In this document: positions 8,610 to 17,387 of the stretch, one piece after another
How positions within the stretch are numbered: the first letter of the stretch is position 1
How the letters are laid out: each line of letters begins with the position of its first letter
NCBI GenBank assembly: GCA_017415715.1
Contig: JAFQFD010000046.1
Coordinates: 62,001 to 126,000 of the forward strand
Origin: Bacteroidales bacterium
GTDB lineage: Bacteria > Bacteroidota > Bacteroidia > Bacteroidales > UBA932
Direction of reading: 5' to 3'
Length of the DNA: 64,000 nt
The notes under the pieces: generated by a model
What the model saw: only the letters and a program-made list of their open reading frames with translations
Databases searched by the model: none
Told to the model about the DNA's origin: nothing
Translations under genes and position numbers: made by a program

Positions 8610-8700
8610 GTGGACGTTTTGTCCACGAAAAGGGGAGGTTGGGTGGACAAGGTGTTGAATATTCTGGTTTTGTCCACGGGAATGGCGTTTCCGTGGACAA
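8610..8700. repeat. GTGGAC/GTCCAC hairpin cluster (type C paired-hairpin element)
   Basis: Alternating GTGGAC and GTCCAC words form nested or alternative hairpins: 8610-8615 with 8621-8626 (5-nt loop), 8643-8650 with 8670-8677 (8 bp), and 8672-8678 with 8692-8698 (7 bp). The second and third share an arm, so they are mutually exclusive. It lies just past the 3' end of the flavoprotein gene. The organisation is like copies of types A and B, with an unrelated stem sequence. Confidence 0.7.
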
Positions 8701-8718
8701 TAGGGTGGAAGGTAATTT

Positions 8719-9354
8719 TTACATTTCAGCCATCTTTCTGCCGGCATCGAATGCCTTCTGCAGGTCCTCTTCCCAATGTGCATCACGCCATTGACGTTTT
8801 GCCTCTTCTGAGAACCCTGCGAGTTCATAGCGGCTGTAGTCATTTACCTGATATGTGTTGTATGCTACGATCTTCTGAGGCTGGCCGAGTGCTCTTGTGA
8901 TGCAGTATTCCATGGAGCCGAAGCCGTTGCTGTTGTTCCTTTCAGGTGTTCCGTTCAAGGTCTCTATCAGGACAACAGGCATCTGTTTCGGTGCAGTCAT
9001 GCTGTAGTCATTATACGATAGCCAAGGGAAAGACAATCTCTCAAGAAAGGCACGCATCTGGCCGGTCACTTCGCCGAAGTAGATAGGGGAGCCAAGTACA
9101 AGGCCGTCCGCCATGGATATTTCCTCGAGAACAGGTGAGAGCCTGTCCTTGAATCTGCAGACGTTGGATGCTCTGTCTTTCAGTTTGCAGGCCATGCATG
9201 ACATGCATCCTTTATAGTCCATGTCGTACAGGCGAATTGTCTTGACCTCGATGTGTTCGCCGGCAGATTTTGCGCCTTCTGCGAATTTCTGCAGCATCTG
9301 CGCTGTGTTCATGTTGCGGCGTGGACCGCCGTCGATGATTATTATCTTTTTCAT
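8719..9354 (-). CDS. Iron-sulfur flavoprotein / NADPH-dependent FMN reductase family
   Basis: A 211-residue flavodoxin-fold protein. The N-terminal IIDGGPRRNMNTAQML is a phosphate-binding loop for FMN. CMSCMACKLKD (about 50-60), with another Cys near 66, is the compact cysteine cluster of iron-sulfur flavoproteins, and GLVLGSPIYFGEVTGQMRAF is the second flavin-binding region. Members move electrons from NAD(P)H or ferredoxin to quinones or other acceptors. The isoprenylcysteine-type methyltransferase lies 39 bases upstream on the same strand, so the two may be co-transcribed. Confidence 0.85.
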   Translation of the reverse strand: MKKIIIIDGGPRRNMNTAQMLQKFAEGAKSAGEHIEVKTIRLYDMDYKGCMSCMACKLKDRASNVCRFKDRLSPVLEEISMADGLVLGSPIYFGEVTGQMRAFLERLSFPWLSYNDYSMTAPKQMPVVLIETLNGTPERNNSNGFGSMEYCITRALGQPQKIVAYNTYQVNDYSRYELAGFSEEAKRQWRDAHWEEDLQKAFDAGRKMAEM

Positions 9355-9393
9355 ATCCTACTGTTTTTCTTCTTGCTTGATATATTCATGCCA

Positions 9394-10065
9394 TTACCAT
9401 ATAAATGGAATCACCTTATACTTTACCCGCTTCATGTACTCCTTGTAACCGTCCAGACCTTCTGAAAGGACTGTCTCCTCATTCCGGATCCTCTTGGCGA
9501 TCACGGGTATGTATCCGAGCATGATGATGAAGGATATCGGAGATCCGAGGACCAGCGGCATTGATAGAAACATGATGACTGTAGCCATATACATCGGATG
9601 ACGCACAATGCCATATAGTCCGGTATCAATGACTTTCTGTCCCTCCTGAACTTCGATGGTTCTGGAGAGGTACTCGTTTTCCCGCAATACTTCCGCATAT
9701 AATAAGTAGGAGAGAATAAAGAGGACAGCGGCCGTCCATACAGTCCAGTCCGGCAACAGCCACCAATCGAACTTCCAGTTCAGACCTGCGGTGACGAATG
9801 ATAGAGTGAAAAGCAGACCACTTAATGCCACAACTGCCTTCTGCTCTCCTTCTTTCTCTTTGGCATTCAGCCTTTTACGGAGCAGGTCCGGATTCTTGGC
9901 AAGCATGACAATTCCTGCGAAGAACATCGGTACAAACAGGACGCCCATCAAAAGCCATCCCTGCCAATAAGCAAATGATCCTGCAGGCAGAAACACCAGC
10001 AGTCCTATCAGTAAGATCCCGGCAAGAAATTTAATCAATGCTTGTGTCAATAATGTCTTGTTCAT
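9394..10065 (-). CDS. Isoprenylcysteine carboxyl methyltransferase-like membrane protein
   Basis: A 223-residue protein with four or five membrane helices and the family's C-terminal core: GLYGIVRHPMYMATVI (the RHPxY S-adenosylmethionine site) and a C-terminal RIRNEE..L..GLDGYKEYMKRV segment. This is the ICMT/PEMT-like methyltransferase fold, common in bacteria with unknown small lipophilic substrates. It precedes the flavoprotein gene on the same strand and has a TAACTTTG box about 115 bases upstream. Confidence 0.85.
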   Translation of the reverse strand: MNKTLLTQALIKFLAGILLIGLLVFLPAGSFAYWQGWLLMGVLFVPMFFAGIVMLAKNPDLLRKRLNAKEKEGEQKAVVALSGLLFTLSFVTAGLNWKFDWWLLPDWTVWTAAVLFILSYLLYAEVLRENEYLSRTIEVQEGQKVIDTGLYGIVRHPMYMATVIMFLSMPLVLGSPISFIIMLGYIPVIAKRIRNEETVLSEGLDGYKEYMKRVKYKVIPFIW

Positions 10066-10178
10066 ATTTGATTCGTGTTATTCTGCTCGCTACCTCTTCC
10101 GGATTGTCGATAAGACGTGGCCCTGTTCTTTGTATTACAAAAATGTTTTTGCGACATCTCAGTCACGATCTACGTTTG

Positions 10179-10186
10179 CAAAGTTA
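10179..10186 (-). promoter_or_regulatory. -7 promoter box for the methyltransferase/flavoprotein genes
   Basis: Reads TAACTTTG on the minus strand. It lies 113 bases before the ATG at 10065, which would leave a rather long leader. The 269-base gap between genes (10066-10334) otherwise holds only the two hairpins at 10241 and 10286. Confidence 0.45.
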
Positions 10187-10240
10187 TCAGTATCAGTGAA
10201 TATATACAATAGCTCACCTGGGTCTTCGTGAAAAGATGGA

Positions 10241-10266
10241 TTGGGCTTCAGCTTACTAAAGCCCAA
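10241..10266 (-). terminator. Hairpin beyond the HXXEE gene
   Basis: TTGGGCTT (10241-10248) pairs with AAGCCCAA (10259-10266), with a 10-nt loop. It is the second of two hairpins downstream of the gene ending at 10335. Confidence 0.5.
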
Positions 10267-10285
10267 TGCCGCTTTATATACAACG

Positions 10286-10311
10286 AATCCCCGACACGAA
10301 TGCCGAGGATT
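10286..10311 (-). terminator. Probable terminator of the HXXEE gene
   Basis: On the minus strand AATCCTCG pairs with CGGGGATT (8 bp with one G-T pair, 10-nt loop), 24 bases after the stop. Only a short T-rich tract follows. Confidence 0.5.
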
Positions 10312-10334
10312 GTAATTGTTAGATAAATTGGAAT

Positions 10335-10949
10335 TTATTTCCCAAGTCTCTGCTTAAGCTTGGCGAACATATCTTTGTATCTCAATCCTATCGTAGCCAT
10401 CAGCGAACGTTGCATAATTGCGAAGCAGGCAAGGAACACAAAGGGGCCGAAAGTGTAGTCGTACCACGCTCCAAGATGGTTTACAGCCAGATAGACGATC
10501 AGGAAGATTCCGCTCACTAATTCGAACTCTGCTGTCACCAATCCCGGTGTATAGGGCTTTTCCAGTTTGAAAATCTTGATGCCTGCTACGTGGATGCACC
10601 CTTCGAAGATGCAGAAGGTGGCCATCGCTACCGGAAACATCGGAATCCGGTCTCCGAAAAAGAACGGGATGATGGTGATAACGAAGATAAAAACAGCTGT
10701 GATCAGGCGGCTGCCAAGCTTTGTATCTGTATCAAGTTCCATCTGCAGGACATTCTTTTGCATAAGGTCAAGGAATCCTCCGGGATACCGGCCCTCTTCC
10801 CATTCGTGCAGGATGCAAAGGAACGCAACCCACACGGCTGCCTGCTGGATAACGGTCAGGTTATCCATAAACATGGCGACCAAGGTGATCAGCAACATGG
10901 AGATCACGGTATAGATTTCCAGTGCATAGTGTTTTAAGAACTTTCCCAT
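10335..10949 (-). CDS. HXXEE domain membrane protein
   Basis: About 204 residues with five or so hydrophobic segments. HEWEEGRYPGGF near residue 53 matches the HXXEE motif that names this uncharacterised membrane family, and a later CIFEGCIHVAG segment may complete a metal-binding site in the membrane. Function is unknown. The ATG at 10949 is preferred. A longer frame can open at a TTG at 10973, but that codon is part of the -7 box TATCTTTG. Confidence 0.75.
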   Translation of the reverse strand: MGKFLKHYALEIYTVISMLLITLVAMFMDNLTVIQQAAVWVAFLCILHEWEEGRYPGGFLDLMQKNVLQMELDTDTKLGSRLITAVFIFVITIIPFFFGDRIPMFPVAMATFCIFEGCIHVAGIKIFKLEKPYTPGLVTAEFELVSGIFLIVYLAVNHLGAWYDYTFGPFVFLACFAIMQRSLMATIGLRYKDMFAKLKQRLGK

Positions 10950-10970
10950 AATTAAATTGCTTTTCTGTTG

Positions 10971-10978
10971 CAAAGATA
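10971..10978 (-). promoter_or_regulatory. -7 promoter box for the HXXEE gene
   Basis: Reads TATCTTTG on the minus strand, with TTTG further upstream (10996-10999) at a 17-base spacing. It decides the start of the downstream gene in favour of the ATG at 10949. Confidence 0.6.
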
Positions 10979-11075
10979 CGTCAGATAGGGGCTTTCAAAG
11001 TTATCTTTTTCAATGAACAAATGTACGATTCCTACGATTCCCACCCAAAACGGCTGCTTTGATTGTATTTAAACG

Positions 11076-11083
11076 TATATTTG
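11076..11083 (+). promoter_or_regulatory. -7 promoter box for the AraC regulator
   Basis: TATATTTG, 20 bases before the ATG at 11104. The upstream TTG at 11059 lies before this box, so the longer frame is unlikely to be the real start. Confidence 0.6.
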
Positions 11084-11103
11084 CACGGAGAATCCATCAA
11101 TCA

Positions 11104-11973
11104 ATGCGTACAAAGCCTGACTCCCTTCATCCATCTGACCTGCTCAATCTTCCCGGCAGCGGGAAAGATTTTGTCGTATCGGATGACATCACAATTTTCC
11201 GCACGCTTGAGCCGCTGAAGGCAGCTTCTGCTGCCGAACACCTTCACATTCCGCAGTATGTAGAATTAGGCCGGATAGTGCTGGTCACAAGTGGGAAAGG
11301 TATTCACAACATTAATCTGGTGCCTTTTGAGACAGAGGCAGGAGACGTTCTTGTCATCCCGCAGCATACCTATATCAGCATTTCGACGCTATCCGATGAT
11401 TATGACGGGCAGATGGTCTCGTTCAGCCACTTGCCAATAGACTTTGAGAAGTGCGCCCGGCTTCGGCTTCAACAAGAAGATCTCCACCGCATCGGGCATT
11501 ATGTGGACCTCCTCTGGGAGGTTGTTCAGCGACCCTATGACAGACAGACGGTAGAGCACATGCAGGCGGCTCTCCTGTATGACCTAAAGCTCTTGCACGC
11601 CCATCAGTCCATTGAAAGCACCGCAAAACTCAGCCGGGGGCAACGCATTCTCCAGCAGTTTCTGGATGCTCTTGGCAGGAAAGACCCTCTCCCTCGGAAT
11701 GTAAAAGCCTACGCAGACCATCTCTGCATAACTCCCAATCATTTGTCTGCTGTTATCCGAGAGCAAAGTGGCCGCAGCGTAATGGACTGGCTCAACGCCC
11801 ACTGTATCCTTCGGGCACAGGTGCTACTGCGTCACACCGACCTTTCCATCTATCAGATAGCCGACACGCTGGGATTTCAAAGCGCGACCTTCTTCTCACG
11901 CTTCTTTCATAGAGAAACCGGGATTACACCGAAAGAATATCGGGCTGGAATTGAAGGGAAAACGGAGCGATAA
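11104..11973 (+). CDS. AraC-family transcriptional regulator
   Basis: About 289 residues. The N-terminal half is a cupin-like sensor (GIHNINLVPFETEAGDVLVIP). The C-terminal hundred residues hold two helix-turn-helix motifs, ending in the AraC signature (IADTLGFQSATFFSRFFHRETGITPKEYR). It should bind DNA and respond to a small ligand. It is divergent from the HXXEE membrane protein and convergent with DUF169 copy 2, so either neighbour could be a target; this is inference from position only. Confidence 0.9.
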   Translation: MRTKPDSLHPSDLLNLPGSGKDFVVSDDITIFRTLEPLKAASAAEHLHIPQYVELGRIVLVTSGKGIHNINLVPFETEAGDVLVIPQHTYISISTLSDDYDGQMVSFSHLPIDFEKCARLRLQQEDLHRIGHYVDLLWEVVQRPYDRQTVEHMQAALLYDLKLLHAHQSIESTAKLSRGQRILQQFLDALGRKDPLPRNVKAYADHLCITPNHLSAVIREQSGRSVMDWLNAHCILRAQVLLRHTDLSIYQIADTLGFQSATFFSRFFHRETGITPKEYRAGIEGKTER

Positions 11974-11981
11974 ATTGCGAT

Positions 11982-12713
11982 TTATCGATTCATCAATGGT
12001 TTCCAGATGTATGTCGTCAGGAATGATTTGTCCATGTTTGCTACCATTCGCTCGAACATCGCTGCGGCGAATGAGAAGGTCAGGAGGTCGGATTTGACGC
12101 AGGTTCTCATTGCTGTGTCCATGCCTCCGAGGATTGCACGAGGATTCTCCTTTCGAGCCTCGTCGAATGCAAATGTCAGCATCTGCTCGCAGCCCGAGCC
12201 GAACGGAACTATTACATTGTCGATCCTGGTGTTGTCGAAACTTGACAATGTATGAAGTGCCGAGATGACATCCGGTTTTGCAAAGACACAGTAGATGACA
12301 GGATTGTCGTTTTCTGTAAGCAGGTCTAGCGGTTTGAATATCACATATCTTCCAGTCGGATGAGCGACGGGGTTGATCTGGTGGAGAAGGTTGGTCTGCT
12401 CTCTGTCGATCTTGAACTTCTCGATGTTTACAAGAAGATCTACAGTGATGTCTTCCTGATATGGTCCGCCGAACAGGTTACGGAGTGCTCCCCAGCAGCC
12501 TATGTTTTCGGCATCGAATGCGAGTGCTGTTCCATGATGTACCTTTGAAAGCTGTGCAAACAGGCATACATATCCTCGCTTGCTTTGGGGTGGTGCAGGT
12601 GCATATTCCGCTCCGCAGAGTTCATCTGAATAGAAAACTGCAACAGGCATTTCAGCCTGTGGGAAATACTCGCGCCATTTTGCGACTGCTGTATCTCTGA
12701 AATTTATATTCAT
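11982..12713 (-). CDS. DUF169 family protein, copy 2
   Basis: A 243-residue paralogue of the protein at 7217. It shares the N-terminal PVAVFYSDELCGAEYAP strand, a FDAENIGCWGALRNLFGG stretch, the middle FAKPDVISALHTLSSFDN (compare ATPDILSGLCTWSFYDN in copy 1) and FGSGCEQMLTFAFDEA (compare FASGCASIITFAVNEN). The cysteine of the glycine-rich block is kept but its context differs. Function unknown. It is transcribed alone, from a promoter region that resembles that of the copy 1 operon. Confidence 0.8.
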   Translation of the reverse strand: MNINFRDTAVAKWREYFPQAEMPVAVFYSDELCGAEYAPAPPQSKRGYVCLFAQLSKVHHGTALAFDAENIGCWGALRNLFGGPYQEDITVDLLVNIEKFKIDREQTNLLHQINPVAHPTGRYVIFKPLDLLTENDNPVIYCVFAKPDVISALHTLSSFDNTRIDNVIVPFGSGCEQMLTFAFDEARKENPRAILGGMDTAMRTCVKSDLLTFSFAAAMFERMVANMDKSFLTTYIWKPLMNR

Positions 12714-12723
12714 AGCTCACTTC

Positions 12724-12785
12724 CGATTTATCTGTTCAAAGGTAGATAAAATCGTGTTGATTACAATGGCTGTCATTATGAATCA
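12724..12785 (-). promoter_or_regulatory. Duplicated promoter region, copy 2
   Basis: The -7 box reads TACCTTTG on the minus strand (12737-12744). The surrounding bases align with 8501-8563. It would drive DUF169 copy 2. Confidence 0.6.
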
Positions 12786-12830
12786 TGGAGACTGTTTGCG
12801 CCTCGTCGGTCATTGGTGACAAGAGGGGAA

Positions 12831-12943
12831 TGTCCGGCAGGAAAATGGCTGATTTTATGATGGACGGTGTCTGTTTTAAAGGATTATGCACCTTTTTCGG
12901 GACCGTCCGACAGGTTTTCGTACGATTTAGTGATGGATGGTCC
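12831..12943. repeat. Paired-hairpin intergenic element, copy 4 (type B)
   Basis: A short first hairpin (TGTCC at 12831 with GGAC near 12862) is followed by the spacer and a second hairpin (GGACCGTCC at 12900-12908 with GGATGGTCC at 12935-12943). One G-C pair of the copy at 7133 is replaced by a G-T pair here, so the stem is kept. It lies 21 bases beyond the 3' end of the CDF transporter gene. Confidence 0.8.
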
Positions 12944-12964
12944 AGAAAAGGGAAAGTGCAGGAG

Positions 12965-13861
12965 TTACAGTGAGTCCTGATCCGGTTCTATATGGATGTT
13001 GATCTGGGTTTCATTGCCATATTTCTCTTTCAGGGCATTTTCTACATCTGTGGCAATGTTGTGCGCTTCGGTAACTGAAATATGGGGGTCAACTACTATA
13101 TGAGCATCTATTATATATGAAATGCCATTCCGACGGGTCTTCAGTTCATGAATGTTTTCGACACCCTGAACAGAATTGGCGATGCTGATGATGTCCTTTT
13201 CGATTTCCTCCGGCAACGATGTTTCAAGGAGTTCTGCAAGGCTTGGAAGGGACATTTTGACCGCAACGACTATGATTGCAATGCTGATGCAGCATGATGC
13301 TATCGGGTCAAGTATTGTCCACTTTTCTCCGAGAATCATAGCGCCGGCAATGCCTGTCAAGGCTCCGATTGAGGAAAGCGCGTCACTTCTATGATGCCAT
13401 GCATTGGCCAATACGACCGGACTGTTTGTTCTTCTGGCTGTGCGGATTGTGGCATGATATAGAATTTCCTTGATGATGATGGATCCGATTGCCGCCCATA
13501 ATGCAATACTCCCAGGAAGCGGAATACTGTTTCCGTTCATTACACCGATGATGCTTGCAACCCCATCTGCCATCAATTTTGCTCCAACGGCAACCAATAT
13601 CACACTGACAATGAGGGTAGCCATGGTCTCGAATTTGCCATGCCCAAACGAATGATTCTTGTCTTTTCCTTTGGACGATATGTGAGTAAAGACCAGAACG
13701 ACAATATCGCTGAGCAAGTCAGAGAGAGAGTGGATTCCATCTGCAACCATAGCTGCACTACGTCCCAATACACCTGCAATTATCTTGAATATTGTCAAGA
13801 TAATATTTACTATGGCTCCGACGACTGTTATTCGTCTGATTTCCTGTCCTCTATCATGCAT
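12965..13861 (-). CDS. Cation diffusion facilitator (CDF) metal exporter
   Basis: A 298-residue protein with six membrane helices and a cytoplasmic C-terminal domain. The metal-site motifs are plain: DGIHSLSDLLSD in helix 2 and WHHRSDALSS in helix 5 (H/D-xxx-D pairs typical of zinc-selective members). The C-terminal domain carries SVQGVENIHELKTRRNG and ends in an acidic histidine-containing stretch (INIHIEPD). It should export Zn2+ or a similar divalent cation with proton antiport. It stands alone; no metal-responsive regulator is adjacent. Confidence 0.93.
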   Translation of the reverse strand: MHDRGQEIRRITVVGAIVNIILTIFKIIAGVLGRSAAMVADGIHSLSDLLSDIVVLVFTHISSKGKDKNHSFGHGKFETMATLIVSVILVAVGAKLMADGVASIIGVMNGNSIPLPGSIALWAAIGSIIIKEILYHATIRTARRTNSPVVLANAWHHRSDALSSIGALTGIAGAMILGEKWTILDPIASCCISIAIIVVAVKMSLPSLAELLETSLPEEIEKDIISIANSVQGVENIHELKTRRNGISYIIDAHIVVDPHISVTEAHNIATDVENALKEKYGNETQINIHIEPDQDSL

Positions 13862-13954
13862 AAATAGTCAAATCCTGTTCATCGATGTAAACTTACATAA
13901 AAAGAATATGCGGTGTTGCTTGTCATGCCCGAATTGATCGCTCATATCTATGTG

Positions 13955-14068
13955 CAGCGGCGTTACATGAAATGGCAAATATATGTCACGCTGATGGCTG
14001 AAATGGTCATTTTCACCCTGAAAAGTGTAGCGGCGCTACATGAATCAACGTTTTTGTGCAACGCCGCT
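13955..14068. repeat. Paired-hairpin intergenic element, copy 5 (type A variant)
   Basis: The first hairpin is CAGCG (13955-13959) with CGCTG (13989-13993), extended inside by ACAT/ATGT around a small bulge. After a spacer of about 35 nt, the second is AGCGGCG (14029-14035) with CGCCGCT (14062-14068). ACATGAA occurs in both hairpins, as in type A copies, while the outer stem has changed. Confidence 0.7.
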
Positions 14069-14079
14069 ATTGTTGCCCG

Positions 14080-14275
14080 TCATGCTTGCCCGTCATGCTT
14101 GCCAGTTCGTCCTGCCTGTTCGTTATGTCAGTCCGCCTTGCCCGTCCCTGTTCGTTGTCCTTGACGCTTTTAGTCATGCCCGACCCGATCGGGCATCCGG
14201 ATCCCCGGTCGAGCCGGGGATGACGACCAATAGCCGGGGATGACGACAAAAGGTCGGGATGTCATTGTGAGCCCG
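14080..14275. repeat. Short-repeat cluster between CDF and esterase genes
   Basis: The remaining part of a 423-base gene-free stretch. It holds a repeated CGTCATGCTTGCC unit (14088 and 14096 region), a hairpin GCCCGA/TCGGGC (about 14177-14193), ATCCCCGG/CCGGGGAT (about 14200-14221), and two tandem AGCCGGGGATGACGAC units. The GTCATCCCCG theme also occurs at 6887. These look like dispersed repeats; no coding frame is evident. Confidence 0.6.
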
Positions 14276-14284
14276 GGTTGGCGG

Positions 14285-16631
<2,347 letters not shown>

Positions 16632-16709
16632 GTGGTTATTTAGCGGTTAACAATTTTGTTATAGGTAAAAACAAATATGTTTTAAATATTTAATATCAAA
16701 TAGTTAGTT

Positions 16710-17387
16710 TTAGTGTTTGCTGTCCCAGCAAATAGCAGCAGAATTCAGCGTCTTGTCCAGATATTCGTCATAAGAAATGAATCTGGCACCCATTGATTCG
16801 AGGTGATTTGTCTTCAACTGGCAGTCGATGAAGATGCCTCCGTTCTTCTGCATGTGTCGGGCAAGGTGTATGAGCGCAAGCTTGGAAGCGCTCGGCTCAA
16901 GGGAGAACATACTCTCTCCGATGAACACTCCGCCGCTTACAAATCCGTATAGTCCTCCGACCAGTTCGTCGGCTTCGTTCCATACTTCCACGCTCTTGGC
17001 ATATCCTCTTTTGTTCAGCTCGCACCATACATCCATAAGCTCCGGTCCGAGCCATGCGAACTCTTCTCCCATGCGTCCGTCGGCAAGTGCGCATCCTTCT
17101 ATGGCGCCCTCGAAATCCTCGTTGACCGTACATTCGTACGTCCCCTTGTTGAGTAGATTCCTCATGGAATGCGAGACGTGGATTTCGTCGGCATATATGA
17201 CATATCTTTCCTGAGGCGCCCACCATATTATCGGCTTTTGCCTGAAGGCGAAATAGGGGAATATGCCCATCGGATATGCCTTTATGAGCCTTTCCGGCGA
17301 AAGGTCGCCCCCGACGGCATAGAATCCGCTCGGATCGCCATAACGCGGGTCCGGGAAATCCAGTGTGTTATTCAGGTCGAATATCAT
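16710..17387 (-). CDS. aat: Leucyl/phenylalanyl-tRNA-protein transferase
   Basis: A 225-residue protein of the usual Aat length and pattern: FPDPRYGDPSGFYAVGGDLS at the N-terminus, then AYPMGIFPYF, IIWWAPQERYV and the GGLYGFVSGGVFIGESMFS core, ending with FIDCQLKTNHLESMGA. It attaches Leu or Phe from charged tRNA to proteins with N-terminal Arg or Lys, creating the primary degron read by ClpS. It overlaps the end of clpA by 20 bases and is last in a yhhQ-clpS-clpA-aat operon, so writer, reader and unfoldase of the N-degron pathway sit together. Confidence 0.95.
   Translation of the reverse strand: MIFDLNNTLDFPDPRYGDPSGFYAVGGDLSPERLIKAYPMGIFPYFAFRQKPIIWWAPQERYVIYADEIHVSHSMRNLLNKGTYECTVNEDFEGAIEGCALADGRMGEEFAWLGPELMDVWCELNKRGYAKSVEVWNEADELVGGLYGFVSGGVFIGESMFSLEPSASKLALIHLARHMQKNGGIFIDCQLKTNHLESMGARFISYDEYLDKTLNSAAICWDSKH

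Noticed and set aside
10950-10973. TTG start for the HXXEE gene
   Set aside because: The TTG is part of the -7 box TATCTTTG, so it would not be within the mRNA. The same reasoning excludes TTGs at 20572 and 51824.
8719-14284. A metabolic gene cluster from flavoprotein to CDF
   Set aside because: Strands, promoters and hairpins break the region into at least five units, and no common pathway is visible.
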